Assembly (NCBI RefSeq): GCF_000196115.1
Contig: NC_005027.1
Span: 434,001 to 498,000 of the forward strand
Direction: 5' to 3'
Length of the DNA stretch: 64,000 nucleotides
Source: Rhodopirellula baltica SH 1
GTDB lineage: Bacteria > Planctomycetota > Planctomycetia > Pirellulales > Pirellulaceae
Shown here: positions 44,681 through 54,733 of the stretch, piece after piece
How positions within the stretch are numbered: the stretch's first letter is position 1
Layout: each line of letters begins with the position of its first letter
Translations under genes and position numbers: made by a program
Notes under the pieces: model-generated
The model's input: only the letters and a program-made list of their open reading frames with translations
Databases searched by the model: none
Told to the model about the DNA's origin: nothing

Positions 44681-46243
44681 TCAACCGACAATCTCGCTGA
44701 TCACACTTCCGTAGACATCGGTCAATCGGAAGTCGCGGCCCGCATAACGATAGGTCAACTTTTCATGATCCAGCCCTAGCAGGTGCAGGATCGTGGCGTG
44801 CCAATCGTGGATGTGGCATTTGCCTTCGACGGCTTCGTAACCATGTTCGTCGGTGGCTCCATAACTGAAGCCACCGCGAACTCCGCCGCCGGCCATCCAA
44901 GTGGTGTAACCCTTGTTGTTGTGGTCGCGGCCATCTCCGTTTTGAGCGTGTGGAGTTCGGCCAAATTCACCGGCCCAGATCACCAGTGTTTCATCCAGCA
45001 AACCTCGTTGCTTGAGGTCTTGCAACAACCCCGCGATGGGTTGATCGATCTGCGAGCAATGATCGTCCATTTCATCTCGCAAGTTTCGGTGGTGATCCCA
45101 TCCGGGGCTGACGCATTCGATGAATCGGACGCCGCGTTCTGCCAAACGTCGTGCCATCAAGCACTGACGACCAAAGTCATCCGTGCCCGAACCGTTGATG
45201 CCGTACAGGTCCAACGTGTCCTGAGATTCATCGGACAAATCGATCGCTTCGGGCATCTCGGACTGCATTCGATAAGCCAACTCAAACGATTCGATCATGC
45301 CTTCCACTTGTGGCTGGTGCCCATCGCGATCGAGTTTGTTTTGATTCAGGTTTTGAATCAGATCCAACTGAATGCGCTGCAGGTCCGGATCCAACATGCG
45401 GTTGGTCAGATTCGGAATCGCACTGTCATCGCGTCCGGCGAATTGATCGCGGAAGGGACGGCCAAACGGACGCTGTTGCATCGATGAATCCATACCGCCC
45501 GACATCCCCATCCGCGACTCGGCATAGCGTCGGCGTCGATCACCGTTCATTCCCGATTGCATCCCGCGGCGCGTTCGACCGGGTTGATTCGAAGTGTTTG
45601 CACGCATCATGTTTTGAGCAAACCCGCCGCGGCTTCGACCGCCCGCTTTCATCTTGGTTCCCTGATAGATCGCCGGCAAGAATGAACTGGCATAGTTGCC
45701 GCTGTCACCAGGGGACGGATTCAAAACGATGAACCCGGGCAAGTTCTCGTTTTCGGTGCCAAGACCATAAAGCGTCCACGCCCCCATCGACGGCCGCGGG
45801 AACTGGAAGTTTCCCGTGTGAGTTTGCGTGGTCGCTTGTGGGTGATTGGGCTGATCGCAGTGCATGCCTCGCAGTAAACAAAGTTCATCGGCTTGCTTCG
45901 ATAGTTCAGGGAATAATTCCGAGATCCACAAACCACTATCGCCTCGCTGACGAAATTCCCACGGCGATCCCAGCAACCGTCCGGTACCACCGTACTTGCC
46001 AACTTTTCCTGTGTCTTGTGTCAGTTGCGGTTTGTAATCAAACGTGTCGACATGTGACGGTGCACCCCGCATCGACAGAAAGATGACTCGCTTGGCTTTG
46101 GATTCAAAGTGTGGCTCTTTCACCTCCAGTGGATTGCTGGCGCGTGCTTGTTCGGTAGCCAATGCCGCAAACGCGAGGTAGCCAAATCCGCTGCTGACTG
46201 CTTTGAGTGCGTTGCGGCGAGAGAGATCGTTTGGCTCTGACAT
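44681..46243 (-). CDS. DUF1501 (sulfatase-fold) protein with Tat-like signal
   Basis: 520 residues. The N-terminus has twin arginines (LSRRNALKAVSSGFGYLAFA). Family signatures include VIFLSMRGAPSHVDTFDYKP near the start, GVRFIECVSPGWDHHRN in the middle, and WAGEFGRTPHAQNGDGRDHN then HIHDWHATILHLLGLDHEKL near the end. A Met/Arg/Gly-rich insertion (about 205-275) looks like a disordered loop. DUF1501 genes nearly always pair with PSCyt1/DUF1549/DUF1553 genes, as here. Its molecular function is unknown; exported via Tat is likely. Confidence 0.92.
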   Translation of the reverse strand: MSEPNDLSRRNALKAVSSGFGYLAFAALATEQARASNPLEVKEPHFESKAKRVIFLSMRGAPSHVDTFDYKPQLTQDTGKVGKYGGTGRLLGSPWEFRQRGDSGLWISELFPELSKQADELCLLRGMHCDQPNHPQATTQTHTGNFQFPRPSMGAWTLYGLGTENENLPGFIVLNPSPGDSGNYASSFLPAIYQGTKMKAGGRSRGGFAQNMMRANTSNQPGRTRRGMQSGMNGDRRRRYAESRMGMSGGMDSSMQQRPFGRPFRDQFAGRDDSAIPNLTNRMLDPDLQRIQLDLIQNLNQNKLDRDGHQPQVEGMIESFELAYRMQSEMPEAIDLSDESQDTLDLYGINGSGTDDFGRQCLMARRLAERGVRFIECVSPGWDHHRNLRDEMDDHCSQIDQPIAGLLQDLKQRGLLDETLVIWAGEFGRTPHAQNGDGRDHNNKGYTTWMAGGGVRGGFSYGATDEHGYEAVEGKCHIHDWHATILHLLGLDHEKLTYRYAGRDFRLTDVYGSVISEIVG

Positions 46244-46386
46244 AACGTTGACCTGATGTGATTACGAAGTGGAGGAGTGAAGCTTCTTAGCGGAGCGGCG
46301 CAAGCCGCCCGGTGCGGCAATTCCCTGTGGCGTAGGTTTCCAACCTGGGAGTGAGGTCCACGAGCTGGAAACCCATTTCACATGAT

Positions 46387-48840
46387 TCAGTTCAGACATC
46401 GGAATTCAGCCGAGGCGATCAACGCTTGGCAGAATGCGGTCATCGCAAGTTCTTGTGTTTGCAAAAAGCGGCTGGATCTTCTTCGAGCCGGCCCCACGAA
46501 TTCTTGGAAGAAGTCCACGCAGCTTCGGATCTCGGAATCAGTCGCGGGCCGGCCATAAGTCGCCAGGAACGCTGCGGCAACGCCATCGCGAGTGTTCTTG
46601 TGCTCATCGAGCAATCGCCGGCCCAGCGCCTCCGCGTTCTGCAGGACAAACTCATCGTTCATCAAATACAACGCCTGGGTTGGAACGTTCGACACGTCCC
46701 GTTTCGCATTGCTGAGACTCGGGTCGGCAAAATCAAACAACGCCAGTGAACGCGGCACGGCATCACGAACGATCGGCAAATACACCGATCGACGATCGTT
46801 CAGTCCATCCAACAGCGAAGCGTCGAGTGTTCTGCCGATTCGGTTGTTTCCATAGCGAGCGATGGGCGATCCGATCGGACGTTCCAGATTCAGTCCACCG
46901 CCAATCGCAAGGATCGCATCTCGCATGGATTCCGCATCCAACTGTCGAGGACTGGCACGCCAAAGCATTCGGTTGTCTGGATCGACTTCGTAGTTCGCCT
47001 CGTCCATTCGTGAACTCATTTGATAAGTTCGCGACAACACAATGTCGCGAATTATTGACTTCACGGACCAATCCTTCGCGAACTCCATTGCCAAGTGATC
47101 CAGCAACTCGGGATGCGAAGGAGCTTGCCCGGTCAGTCCCCAATTGTTTGGCGTCGACACAATGCCTTCACCAAACAGATGCAGCCAAATGCGATTGACC
47201 ATCACACGGGCGGTCAATGGATTCTCGGGCGAAGTCAGCCACTGTGCCAATTCCATCCGTCCACTGGAATCAGACGGGATCGAGAAGTCGGAACTGTGTG
47301 GGAGAACTTGAACGAAACCCCGTGGCACGCGTTGAGCGGGAGTCTCCACGTCACCGCGAACCAAAACCGCTGCGTCTTGGCAGGAATCGGATTCCTGCAC
47401 ACCCATCGCGAGCGTCCGCGGAGTGCCGTCGTCTTCGATCTCTGACAACACCCCTTGGATCAACGCGATTTGAGCCCGCAACCGAATGACCGTTTGCTGT
47501 TGCGATGGATTGTCACGGTCGCGAACCGCTTCGGCCATCTGAGAACGAACATCTCGCATTCGTTCGTTGAGGTCTTCAATTTCGTCGAGTGAATATTTTC
47601 TACCGGCGGGCACTTTGTCCTCAATCGGCAGTTGCAACAGATCCGATGCGTTTCGATTGGTGATCCCCTCAGCCGTTCCATAGTACGTGTTGGTGCTCTG
47701 AAAGATCCCAGCCATCGCGTAGTAGTCGGTTGTGGGGATCGGATCCAATTTGTGGTCGTGGCAACGGGCACAGGCAACGGTCAAACCCAAGAACGCTTTG
47801 GTCACCGTGTCGATCTGCTCATCGATGATGTCCGCTTGGACTTGCCGCGGATTTCGTTCGACCAGGTTCTTGGTTCCAATCGCCAGAAACCCGGTTGCGA
47901 TCAGGTTTTCTTGCCACTGTTCGTCTGTTTTGACGGGCAACAAATCACCGGCGACTTGTTCGGCGATGAAGCGATCGTAGGGCGTGTCGTCGTTGAAAGA
48001 ATCGATCACATAATCGCGGTAACGCCACGCATGCGGATACGTGTTGTTGGTGCTGTTGCCGCATGATTCGGCATAGCGAGCCACGTCCATCCAGTGACGT
48101 CCCCAACGTTCGCCAAAACGTGGGCTGTCGAGCAGTTCGTCCACCTTGGCCTCGATCGCCGCGTCGCGATCCTTGGCTGTTGCACGCAGAAACGACTGAA
48201 CTTCATCGGGGGAAGGAGGCAATCCGACCAAGTCGAACGAAAGACGACGTAGCAGAGTCGCCGCATCCGCATCGGCCGCGGGTTCCAGACCATTGTCTTC
48301 CAATTTCGCGAACACATAGCGGTCGATCGACGACTTGGCCCAATCCGAATCCTGGACATCGGGAGGCGTTTGATCGAGCGGTTTCTGAAAGGCCCAGTGA
48401 TCTCGACCGGCTTCCAAATCGATCGTGCTTTCCACCGTGATCGATTCGCGAATGCGTGGATCGGGCAATCCCATTTCAATCCATCGTTTGAAATCCGCCA
48501 GCACATCGTCGGGCAGTTGGCCTCGTGGTGGCATCTCCCAACCGTTGTACGTGATCGCATCCCAAAACGGACTGTCCTCTGGATGGCCGGGAACGATCGA
48601 CGGTCCTGACTCACCGCCCAACAGCAATGCGTCTCGCGTGTCCAGTCGCAGGCCGCCCCGCGTCTTGCCCGATTCTGCTGAGTGGCACTCATAGCATTCG
48701 CGAACCAGCACCGGACGAATTCGATTCTCAAAGAACTCGAGTTGTTCCGGAGAGATTTCGGCGGTCTCTTGGGCCCGCAACTCAAGCGTACCGATCACGC
48801 TCAACGAAGCGACCAACATAGAAAAGACGAACGTTTTCAT
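46387..48840 (-). CDS. PSCyt1/DUF1549/DUF1553 planctomycete cytochrome-like protein
   Basis: About 817 residues from the ATG ending at 48840 (MKTFVFSMLVASLSVIGTLE, signal peptide). A PSCyt1 domain with one haem motif CYECH (about residue 49) and TRGGLRLDTRDALLLGGESG follows. DUF1549 comes next (WAKSSIDRYVFAKLEDNGL ... RWGRHWMDVARYAES), and then DUF1553 (LTARVMVNRIWLHLFGEGIV, ATYGRPATDSE). Typical length and order for the family. It lies 143 bases from the DUF1501 gene, its usual partner. Probably secreted and haem-binding, with an unproven role in polymer breakdown or surface electron transfer. Confidence 0.93.
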   Translation of the reverse strand: MKTFVFSMLVASLSVIGTLELRAQETAEISPEQLEFFENRIRPVLVRECYECHSAESGKTRGGLRLDTRDALLLGGESGPSIVPGHPEDSPFWDAITYNGWEMPPRGQLPDDVLADFKRWIEMGLPDPRIRESITVESTIDLEAGRDHWAFQKPLDQTPPDVQDSDWAKSSIDRYVFAKLEDNGLEPAADADAATLLRRLSFDLVGLPPSPDEVQSFLRATAKDRDAAIEAKVDELLDSPRFGERWGRHWMDVARYAESCGNSTNNTYPHAWRYRDYVIDSFNDDTPYDRFIAEQVAGDLLPVKTDEQWQENLIATGFLAIGTKNLVERNPRQVQADIIDEQIDTVTKAFLGLTVACARCHDHKLDPIPTTDYYAMAGIFQSTNTYYGTAEGITNRNASDLLQLPIEDKVPAGRKYSLDEIEDLNERMRDVRSQMAEAVRDRDNPSQQQTVIRLRAQIALIQGVLSEIEDDGTPRTLAMGVQESDSCQDAAVLVRGDVETPAQRVPRGFVQVLPHSSDFSIPSDSSGRMELAQWLTSPENPLTARVMVNRIWLHLFGEGIVSTPNNWGLTGQAPSHPELLDHLAMEFAKDWSVKSIIRDIVLSRTYQMSSRMDEANYEVDPDNRMLWRASPRQLDAESMRDAILAIGGGLNLERPIGSPIARYGNNRIGRTLDASLLDGLNDRRSVYLPIVRDAVPRSLALFDFADPSLSNAKRDVSNVPTQALYLMNDEFVLQNAEALGRRLLDEHKNTRDGVAAAFLATYGRPATDSEIRSCVDFFQEFVGPARRRSSRFLQTQELAMTAFCQALIASAEFRCLN

Positions 48841-48975
48841 GGCGTCACGTGCAATCATGAAGTCTGACAGAGAAGAGATAAGAATGGGCATCCAATGTGG
48901 GATAGGCTTCCAGCCTGTCGTCCTTCAAAGCGAAACCCCCGGATCACTGACCGGCACCACCGGCGTCGGTCACCA

Positions 48976-49407
48976 TCATTCGCCGGGGCGTTTGGGCTGC
49001 ACGCCTTTGTCCTGGTTTCGGATCGCACGTTGACCATCAGCTCCCGGTCGCATCCCTTCACGGCCTTGGCCTTGCCGACCTCGCATGCCTTGCATTCGAT
49101 CTTCGCGAATCGCTGTCAGGGCTGCGGCGAGTTCTTTTTCATTGAGAGCACCGTCGCCGTCCTTGTCATGGTCTTTGATCAATTTCGCTGCGATCTTGGT
49201 TGAGTCCAATTGCATACCGGCGCCCATCCGCCGTCTGGCTTGCGGGTCGCGCTCGCCATCTTTGGCCATGCGGTTGGGTTTTTGAGCGAACGCGACTGAC
49301 GAGATCAGTGGCAGGGCGATTCCGCCGGCCAACAATTTCATCAAGAAGCGACGTCGCTGTGGGTGCTCTTCTGCAGGCTGACTCGAGCCAATGTTTTCGT
49401 TTGTCAT
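48976..49407 (-). CDS. EF-hand protein with Tat-like signal
   Basis: About 143 residues from the ATG ending at 49407. The N-terminus has RRRFLMKLLAGGIALPLISS (Tat-like) with cleavage near AFA-QK. One canonical EF-hand calcium loop is present (DHDKDGDGALNEKELAAAL, about 85-103), followed by an Arg/Gly/Gln-rich low-complexity tail. In planctomycetes small EF-hand proteins commonly accompany DUF1501/DUF1553 clusters. It is likely a secreted calcium-binding partner of that cluster. Confidence 0.75.
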   Translation of the reverse strand: MTNENIGSSQPAEEHPQRRRFLMKLLAGGIALPLISSVAFAQKPNRMAKDGERDPQARRRMGAGMQLDSTKIAAKLIKDHDKDGDGALNEKELAAALTAIREDRMQGMRGRQGQGREGMRPGADGQRAIRNQDKGVQPKRPGE

Positions 49408-49543
49408 GGTAAATTCCTGTTTGGGAACTGGGGCAAAAAGATTGATCCAAAGGAACGGTTGGTGCAAAGTTTCAGGTAACACGTCACGGAACGTCCTGTG
49501 GGACGCTTCGCACCAATGGCAACTGAAACTCTGCTGCTATGCA

Positions 49544-51016
49544 TCACTTCGGTCGTCGAGGAAAGAACGGGCGGATGGATGCGTCGACGATCACTCGAAC
49601 GTGATCGCCTCGACGGCCAAACGACATCAGGCTCAAGTCGATGGTTCGGCGGTCTTCGCTGAGCGTGATGATGTCGCTGATGCGCATCGCGTCCAGTTCC
49701 AAACCTTGTCCAAACGGCAGGCTGGCGGCACTGCGGAATGAGAACCGGCCATCGGTTGCAAACAACGTTTTGTCTTGAACGATCACGCCGAGAATCGGTT
49801 GTTGAAACGTGATGCTTCCCTCGACCAATTCCAAGTCGCGAATCATGGGGCGTTGGCGGTTCGTTGGTGCGTCGGCCGGAACCTCGGGATTGAACATCAA
49901 CAGGAACGAACGCACGCGGCGATCGGTCGGAATGACCGATGGCAACAACTGCGTCGCCTTCGTGTATTGGCCAGGTTCTGTGATGTCGACTGAACAAGGC
50001 GATTGCAATCGAGTCGCATAACCTTCGGGCAAAACAAAGACGCGTCGGTCGCTTTGAATTCGGTTGACCAATCGCGGCCACGGTGGAGCAAACCGGAACG
50101 CGCCGGTTGATTTGACGATTCCCGAGCTGAACGGCCACAGCTTTTCGAAACGCTGGGTTTCAAACGCGATGTCACTCATGCTGCCGTCCGAAGACAGTTC
50201 GAGGCTTTGTCCTTCGGTCAGCAACCGCTTTTGATGATCCTTGTCCGTGACCACCTCCACTTCGCCGTCGAAGACCGACACCTTGGACAATCCCTCGCGG
50301 TCCAGTTCGATTCCAAACGCGGTTCCCAAGTCAATGACTTGCGCCGACGGTGTGTCGACACGAAAACCTTCGGCACCCGGCGGGACGGTGGCGGAAAGAA
50401 GCCCATAAGCCAATTTGGTTCGATCAATCGATTGCAATTCGTACGATGCCGGGCCTTCCAGCGTGACCTCGACGCCACTGTCGAACTGCACCTGCACGAT
50501 GCCGGATCGAAGACGAATGGTTTGGGCGTCCAAACGGTCACCGGATTGCGAAGCCTGTTCGTCTTCCCACGTCGCATCGATGGACTGGACCAAAGTCGCA
50601 AACGTTGTATCGGGCTCGCCATCAGGATCCGCTGGTGCAACGGAATTCTGAGCGATGGATGGCCCTGTCGCTCCGTTGACATTGGTGGGTTCATCGGCCG
50701 TACGAATCGCCCATCCAGCCACCAACAAAATCGTGGCTGCGATGGCAGCAATCGTCCACACCATCCGCTTGCCTAGCGGAGAAGTCGCGGCGGATACCGG
50801 AGACGGCTCGATCGAATCCGATTTCGCCGAATCGGGATCCGTGAACTGTTGCCAACTCAGTTCAGCCGTCATCCGTTCGTCGAAGTGAACTGCGTCTGCG
50901 AATCGTTTCGCATGGTCTGGATTTGCGTTGATCCATGTTTCCAGTTCGGACAATTGATCTGGCGTTAGCGTTTCATCCAGATAGCCGTCGATCAGAGTTT
51001 GAATGGGAGTGCTCAT
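49544..51016 (-). CDS. FecR-domain anti-sigma-type membrane protein
   Basis: About 490 residues from the ATG ending at 51016, which overlaps the sigma factor stop by four bases. The cytoplasmic N-terminus (ETLTPDQLSELETWINANPD) resembles anti-sigma domains. One transmembrane helix is clear (MVWTIAAIAATILLVAGWAI, about 85-107). A periplasmic FecR domain follows with IRLRSGIVQVQFDSGVEVTL and FRVDTPSAQVIDLGTAFGIE. About 200 C-terminal residues form an extra beta-rich domain. It most likely controls the adjacent ECF sigma factor in response to an external signal. Confidence 0.88.
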   Translation of the reverse strand: MSTPIQTLIDGYLDETLTPDQLSELETWINANPDHAKRFADAVHFDERMTAELSWQQFTDPDSAKSDSIEPSPVSAATSPLGKRMVWTIAAIAATILLVAGWAIRTADEPTNVNGATGPSIAQNSVAPADPDGEPDTTFATLVQSIDATWEDEQASQSGDRLDAQTIRLRSGIVQVQFDSGVEVTLEGPASYELQSIDRTKLAYGLLSATVPPGAEGFRVDTPSAQVIDLGTAFGIELDREGLSKVSVFDGEVEVVTDKDHQKRLLTEGQSLELSSDGSMSDIAFETQRFEKLWPFSSGIVKSTGAFRFAPPWPRLVNRIQSDRRVFVLPEGYATRLQSPCSVDITEPGQYTKATQLLPSVIPTDRRVRSFLLMFNPEVPADAPTNRQRPMIRDLELVEGSITFQQPILGVIVQDKTLFATDGRFSFRSAASLPFGQGLELDAMRISDIITLSEDRRTIDLSLMSFGRRGDHVRVIVDASIRPFFPRRPK

Positions 51017-51558
51017 CCGTTTGCACCCTCCGACACGAATTTGTCTTCGATGCATTCACGAAGTTGTTCTCGGATCCGCTGCAAGGCTTTGGATACCGAG
51101 TTGGCCGTCATTCCAATTTGTTCGCTGATCGCGATCGGCTTGAGTCCCTTTTGGTATCTCAGTTCGCAGATCTTTCGGGAGCGACCTGATAATTGATCGA
51201 TGCATGTCGGCAAATGATCCAGTTCCTCCGGAGGCGATGATTGCTCGAACGTCGACTGCAAATTCGCGATCGTTTCTTCGTTGAACACCAGACGATCGCG
51301 TCGACGACGTCGCAGATACAAACTGATTTGGTTGCGAGCGACGCCAATTGCCCAGCCCTGAAACGCTTGCGAAGAATCGTAGGATTCGAAGGAATTCAAA
51401 ACCGCGAGCGCTGTCTCTTGCAGTACGTCTTCGCGATCGCGGCGATCTCGAACCACCGACGCAACGAAAGCGGCCACCACCGGCTGAGCCGAGGTCCACA
51501 ATCGGGTCGCATGGCGTGTTGAATCGTCCACTCGTAACTCCTGGAATTGGGTTTGCAT
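51013..51558 (-). CDS. ECF-type RNA polymerase sigma factor
   Basis: 181 residues, normal for ECF sigmas. Region 2 is visible as VVRDRRDREDVLQETALAVL and FQGWAIGVARNQISLYLRRR (about 36-85). Region 4 is visible as LSGRSRKICELRYQKGLKPI then AISEQIGMTANSVSKALQRI (about 123-165). The sequence resembles the sigma type described in planctomycetes and Verrucomicrobia (Sig-70_gvs1-like). The FecR-like gene overlaps its end, giving a sigma/anti-sigma pair. It heads a leftward run of five genes and may control them. Confidence 0.9.
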   Translation of the reverse strand: MQTQFQELRVDDSTRHATRLWTSAQPVVAAFVASVVRDRRDREDVLQETALAVLNSFESYDSSQAFQGWAIGVARNQISLYLRRRRRDRLVFNEETIANLQSTFEQSSPPEELDHLPTCIDQLSGRSRKICELRYQKGLKPIAISEQIGMTANSVSKALQRIREQLRECIEDKFVSEGANG

Positions 51559-51751
51559 CAGTTCCTTATCCGCTCAATTCAAATCATGACATGAAAGCGG
51601 CCGTTTTTTCGAAATTTGTGATTCCGCCGTCCTCCACGCGGCCAATTGCTCTCAATCGCTGGAGTACGATGGAGCCCCCATTCCCACCTCAGCAGACCGG
51701 CCTGAACAAACGTTTGCCTGCCTGTCCCCACCTCATGTACCCCACATCCAG

Positions 51752-53095
51752 ATGACTCAATCTGAAATTGAAAAGCAATCTTCCACGCTCGATCGACGTT
51801 CGTTCCTGAGCAGTTCCGTCACGAAAGGACTTGCCGTTGGAGCGATCGGAACAAGCGGTTCACTTTGGCGGTCATTGGCGTCTGCCGCTGATGGAAAGAC
51901 GCCCAAACGCGTTTTGCTTCGGTCGTCTTGGCAAACCGTCAACATCGGCGACATCGCCCACACTCCGGGGGTACTCAGCATTCTTCGCGAGCACCTGCCC
52001 GACGTCGAAGTCACCCTTTGGCCATCGAACGTCGACAACGGTGTGGAGGCATTGCTGCGAAAGGAATTTCCAAAGCTGAAGATTGCCAAACCAAGGTCAG
52101 AGGAGTTGAAGCGGGCCTTTCGAGAATGTGACTTCCTGCTGCACGGATCGGGAGCGTCCATCGTCGCCGAACGTGACTTGGTGCGGTGGCGAGAGGAAAC
52201 GGGAAAGCCGTACGGCATCTATGGCATCACTTTCCCGATGAAGAAATCTTCTGCCACGACGGCTCGCAACGAAGAAGCAATGGCTCGGTCGGTTGAGGTG
52301 TTGAGCCAAGCCAGGTTCGTCTTCTTCCGAGACAGCAAATCGCTGGAACTCGCCAAGAGTCTTGGAGCGTCCGCCCCTGTGATGGAATTCGGGCCCGACG
52401 GTGCCTTCGCGTGTGATTTGCGAGATGAACCCGCCGCGGATCGATTCTTGGAAGAGAACCAATTGGAGCCGCAGAAGTTTTTGTGTTGCATCCCGCGACT
52501 GCGCTACACGCCGTACTGGACCATCAAACCCAACGTCAAATTTGATCCGGTCAAGCACGCTCGCAACGAAGCGATGAAGGAACACGACCATGCACAGCTT
52601 CGCGAAGCGATCGTGCGGGTCGTTCGCGAAACGGACCACAAGGTATTGGTGTGCCCCGAGGATCGAACTCAGATGGCGGTGGGCAAAGAAATGCTGATCG
52701 ATCGTTTGCCAAAGGATGTTTTGCCGCGCGTCGTTTGGCGACCAAACTATTGGTTGACCGGTGAAGCGGTCAGCGTGTACACGAAGAGCGCCGGATTGTT
52801 TGGCAATGAAATGCATTCACCGATCATGTGCATCGGCCACGGCATCCCCGCGATCGTTTGCCGTTTTGAGGAACAAACCAGCAAAGGCTACATGTGGGAA
52901 GACATCGGCTTGGGCGATTGGTTGTTCGATCTGGATTCAGAAACGGATCGAAACCGCATCGTGCCAACGGTCTTGCAGATGGCAAATAATTTGGACGCCG
53001 CAAAAGCCAAAGCCAACAAGGCTCGCCAGTTCGTCGAAAAACGCCAACGCGAAACGATGGCGGTTCTGCGGAAAGAGCTCGCCAGCGTCTCCTGA
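51752..53095 (+). CDS. Polysaccharide pyruvyl transferase-like protein with Tat signal
   Basis: 447 residues from ATG 51752. The N-terminus is Tat-like: [20 protein letters not shown] followed by [14 protein letters not shown]. The body matches the polysaccharide pyruvyl transferase fold, with [20 protein letters not shown] near the start, [16 protein letters not shown], and late motifs such as [20 protein letters not shown] and [14 protein letters not shown]. The family usually adds pyruvate ketals to cell-surface glycans in the cytoplasm; a Tat signal suggests this member acts outside the cytoplasmic membrane. It is transcribed alone, divergent from the sigma factor operon. Confidence 0.82.
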   Translation: MTQSEIEKQSSTLDRRSFLSSSVTKGLAVGAIGTSGSLWRSLASAADGKTPKRVLLRSSWQTVNIGDIAHTPGVLSILREHLPDVEVTLWPSNVDNGVEALLRKEFPKLKIAKPRSEELKRAFRECDFLLHGSGASIVAERDLVRWREETGKPYGIYGITFPMKKSSATTARNEEAMARSVEVLSQARFVFFRDSKSLELAKSLGASAPVMEFGPDGAFACDLRDEPAADRFLEENQLEPQKFLCCIPRLRYTPYWTIKPNVKFDPVKHARNEAMKEHDHAQLREAIVRVVRETDHKVLVCPEDRTQMAVGKEMLIDRLPKDVLPRVVWRPNYWLTGEAVSVYTKSAGLFGNEMHSPIMCIGHGIPAIVCRFEEQTSKGYMWEDIGLGDWLFDLDSETDRNRIVPTVLQMANNLDAAKAKANKARQFVEKRQRETMAVLRKELASVS

Positions 53096-53594
53096 CGCCC
53101 GAGCGTGAGAGCGAATGGTCTCATCCGACGGAACGAGCCCGAATGGCTCCGGAGGAGTCTGCATCCGTAGCTCGGGGTGGAAGCCCCGAGACCGACACGC
53201 CAGCAACACACGATGTCGCCCCGGATGGGGCCGTCTTGCTTCACTCGGGAAGGAAGCCCCGAGAGGCCTCGAGTTCACAACCCGACGCGTGAGCGAGGGA
53301 CCCACTCTGACGGGCAAGAGTGTCTTTTCATACCCCACATCTCGATACACCAAAGATTAGTGTCCGATCAGAGTGGATTAGTGTTCCGCCAGAGCGGCCG
53401 AGGGAACACTCATCTCCGCTGATCGAACACGAATGGTTCTTGGACAAGAGATGCTTGGCTTCAAAACGCCTGTGTTCCCAACGCAAGCGGCTCCCAAAAG
53501 AGGTGGGGTACAAAAAGGCAAGAGTGCCCATCCTACATGCGTTGAAACGCCGTTGAGGACTGAGTCGACCAGCCGTCACCATTTGGCGCTTTGA
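53096..53594. other. Intergenic region with degenerate repeats, upstream of truncated recombinase
   Basis: No gene is supported. The stretch contains degenerate direct repeats, for example TTAGTGTCCGATCAGAGTGG and ATTAGTGTTCCGCCAGAGCGG around 53357-53396, and recurring AAGAGTG/CCCCACAT-type strings. The N-terminal domain expected for the following recombinase is not encoded here in any frame, so this is likely a rearrangement junction. Confidence 0.5.
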
Positions 53595-54473
53595 TTGCGA
53601 ATGATGGAGGCCGCTCGCACGTTGCGTGACAAACTGCTTCTCACCGTGTTGTATGCAACCGGTTTGCGAGTCGCGGAGGTCGCCCGTTTGCAGTGGTCGG
53701 ATTTTGATTTCGATCGCCAACAAATCCGAGTTCAACTTGGCAAAGGCAAAAAAGATCGCTACGTCATGTTGGCCGACGATCTGTTGCCGCTGATGAGGCA
53801 GTTGTGGCGGCACACCAAAGGAGTTGGCTATCTGTTTCCTTCCGAAGGCAGGCGTGTCGACCGGCATCTTTCTCCGCGGACGATCCAACGTGCGGTCAAG
53901 CAGGCTCGGATTCTGTCGGGAATTGGCAAGGCGGTCACGCCGCACAGTTTCCGCCACAGCTTTGCGACGCATCTGATCGAATCCGGTACCGACATTCGGT
54001 TCATTCAAAAGCTGCTTGGGCACACCAATTTGGAAACCACCTCGCTGTACACCAAAGTCGCACGAATGAAAGCGACTGCGGTTGCCAGCCCACTGGATCA
54101 GTTGAGGGACGAACCAGGTTCATCGTCGGAGTCTTCCGGTCGGCAACCGAAGCCTCGGCCCTCCGTGGGCCGGATGCGGCTTGAGGTGGATCCGAATCCC
54201 GATTCAAACGGCGCGTATGCGGTGACGTTGGGCGTTTGGAAGGATGGTCAATTGCTTCCCCTGCCGGGAATGCGAGCGACGATGCCGCGCCAAGATTGGG
54301 TTTCCTTGCAAATCCCACTGCAAGACAGCTGGGAACCGACGCTGCGTTGTCTCCCCACGGCACAACGAGAGCGATTGGAGTCGCCCGAGTTCTTCTCGCA
54401 GGTGCAGCGAGAGGTTGCCAAGCAAATCCTGCGAATCAGAGACGCAGAACCTTCTCAGGCGATCAAGACCTAG
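53595..54473 (+). CDS. IntI-like tyrosine recombinase, N-terminally truncated, with long C-terminal extension
   Basis: 292 residues from TTG 53595 (ATG 53601 also possible). The catalytic set is complete: Arg25 (ATGLR), Lys in LGKGKKD (about 50-53), His117 and Arg120 (HSFRH), His143 (LLGHTN) and Tyr152 (SLYTKV). The N-terminal core-binding domain is missing. After the tyrosine comes ASPLDQL (about 164-170), the SPLD tail typical of integron integrases, but the long IntI-specific insertion before the HxxR box is absent. Residues 171-292 form an extra domain of unknown type. It lies 261 bases upstream of the cassette array in the same orientation. Likely the array recombinase or its remnant. 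Confidence 0.75.
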   Translation: MRMMEAARTLRDKLLLTVLYATGLRVAEVARLQWSDFDFDRQQIRVQLGKGKKDRYVMLADDLLPLMRQLWRHTKGVGYLFPSEGRRVDRHLSPRTIQRAVKQARILSGIGKAVTPHSFRHSFATHLIESGTDIRFIQKLLGHTNLETTSLYTKVARMKATAVASPLDQLRDEPGSSSESSGRQPKPRPSVGRMRLEVDPNPDSNGAYAVTLGVWKDGQLLPLPGMRATMPRQDWVSLQIPLQDSWEPTLRCLPTAQRERLESPEFFSQVQREVAKQILRIRDAEPSQAIKT

Positions 54474-54639
54474 CTCATTCGCAACTGCGAGTTGAATTCA
54501 GCCCCGCAGGACGTTCGTCTTGTCTGCCAGCGGGGAAGGTGTGATTGCCACCTGATTTTAGTGTGAAAAACAACGCTTTTAACACTCGTGCTTCTGTAGC
54601 AGCGAACGCAACACCGCGTCCCCGCACACTCGCCCGGTC

Positions 54640-54733
54640 GCTCGGTGCTGCAGACCGAGCCCCCTTCCGCTAAAATCAACACCCGTTCTCCCCCATTTCC
54701 AAGCATGTACGACACCCTGTCGTCCAGAACCCC
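54640..54733 (+). other. Candidate attI/leader region at start of cassette array
   Basis: Between the recombinase and the first cassette boundary lie two perfect hairpins. One is GCTCGGT/ACCGAGC (54640-54646, 54654-54660). The other is ACGACA-CCC-TGTCGT (54709-54723), ending ten bases before the first GTT core at 54734. The position matches where an attI site should sit. No attI consensus exists to confirm it. Confidence 0.4.
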
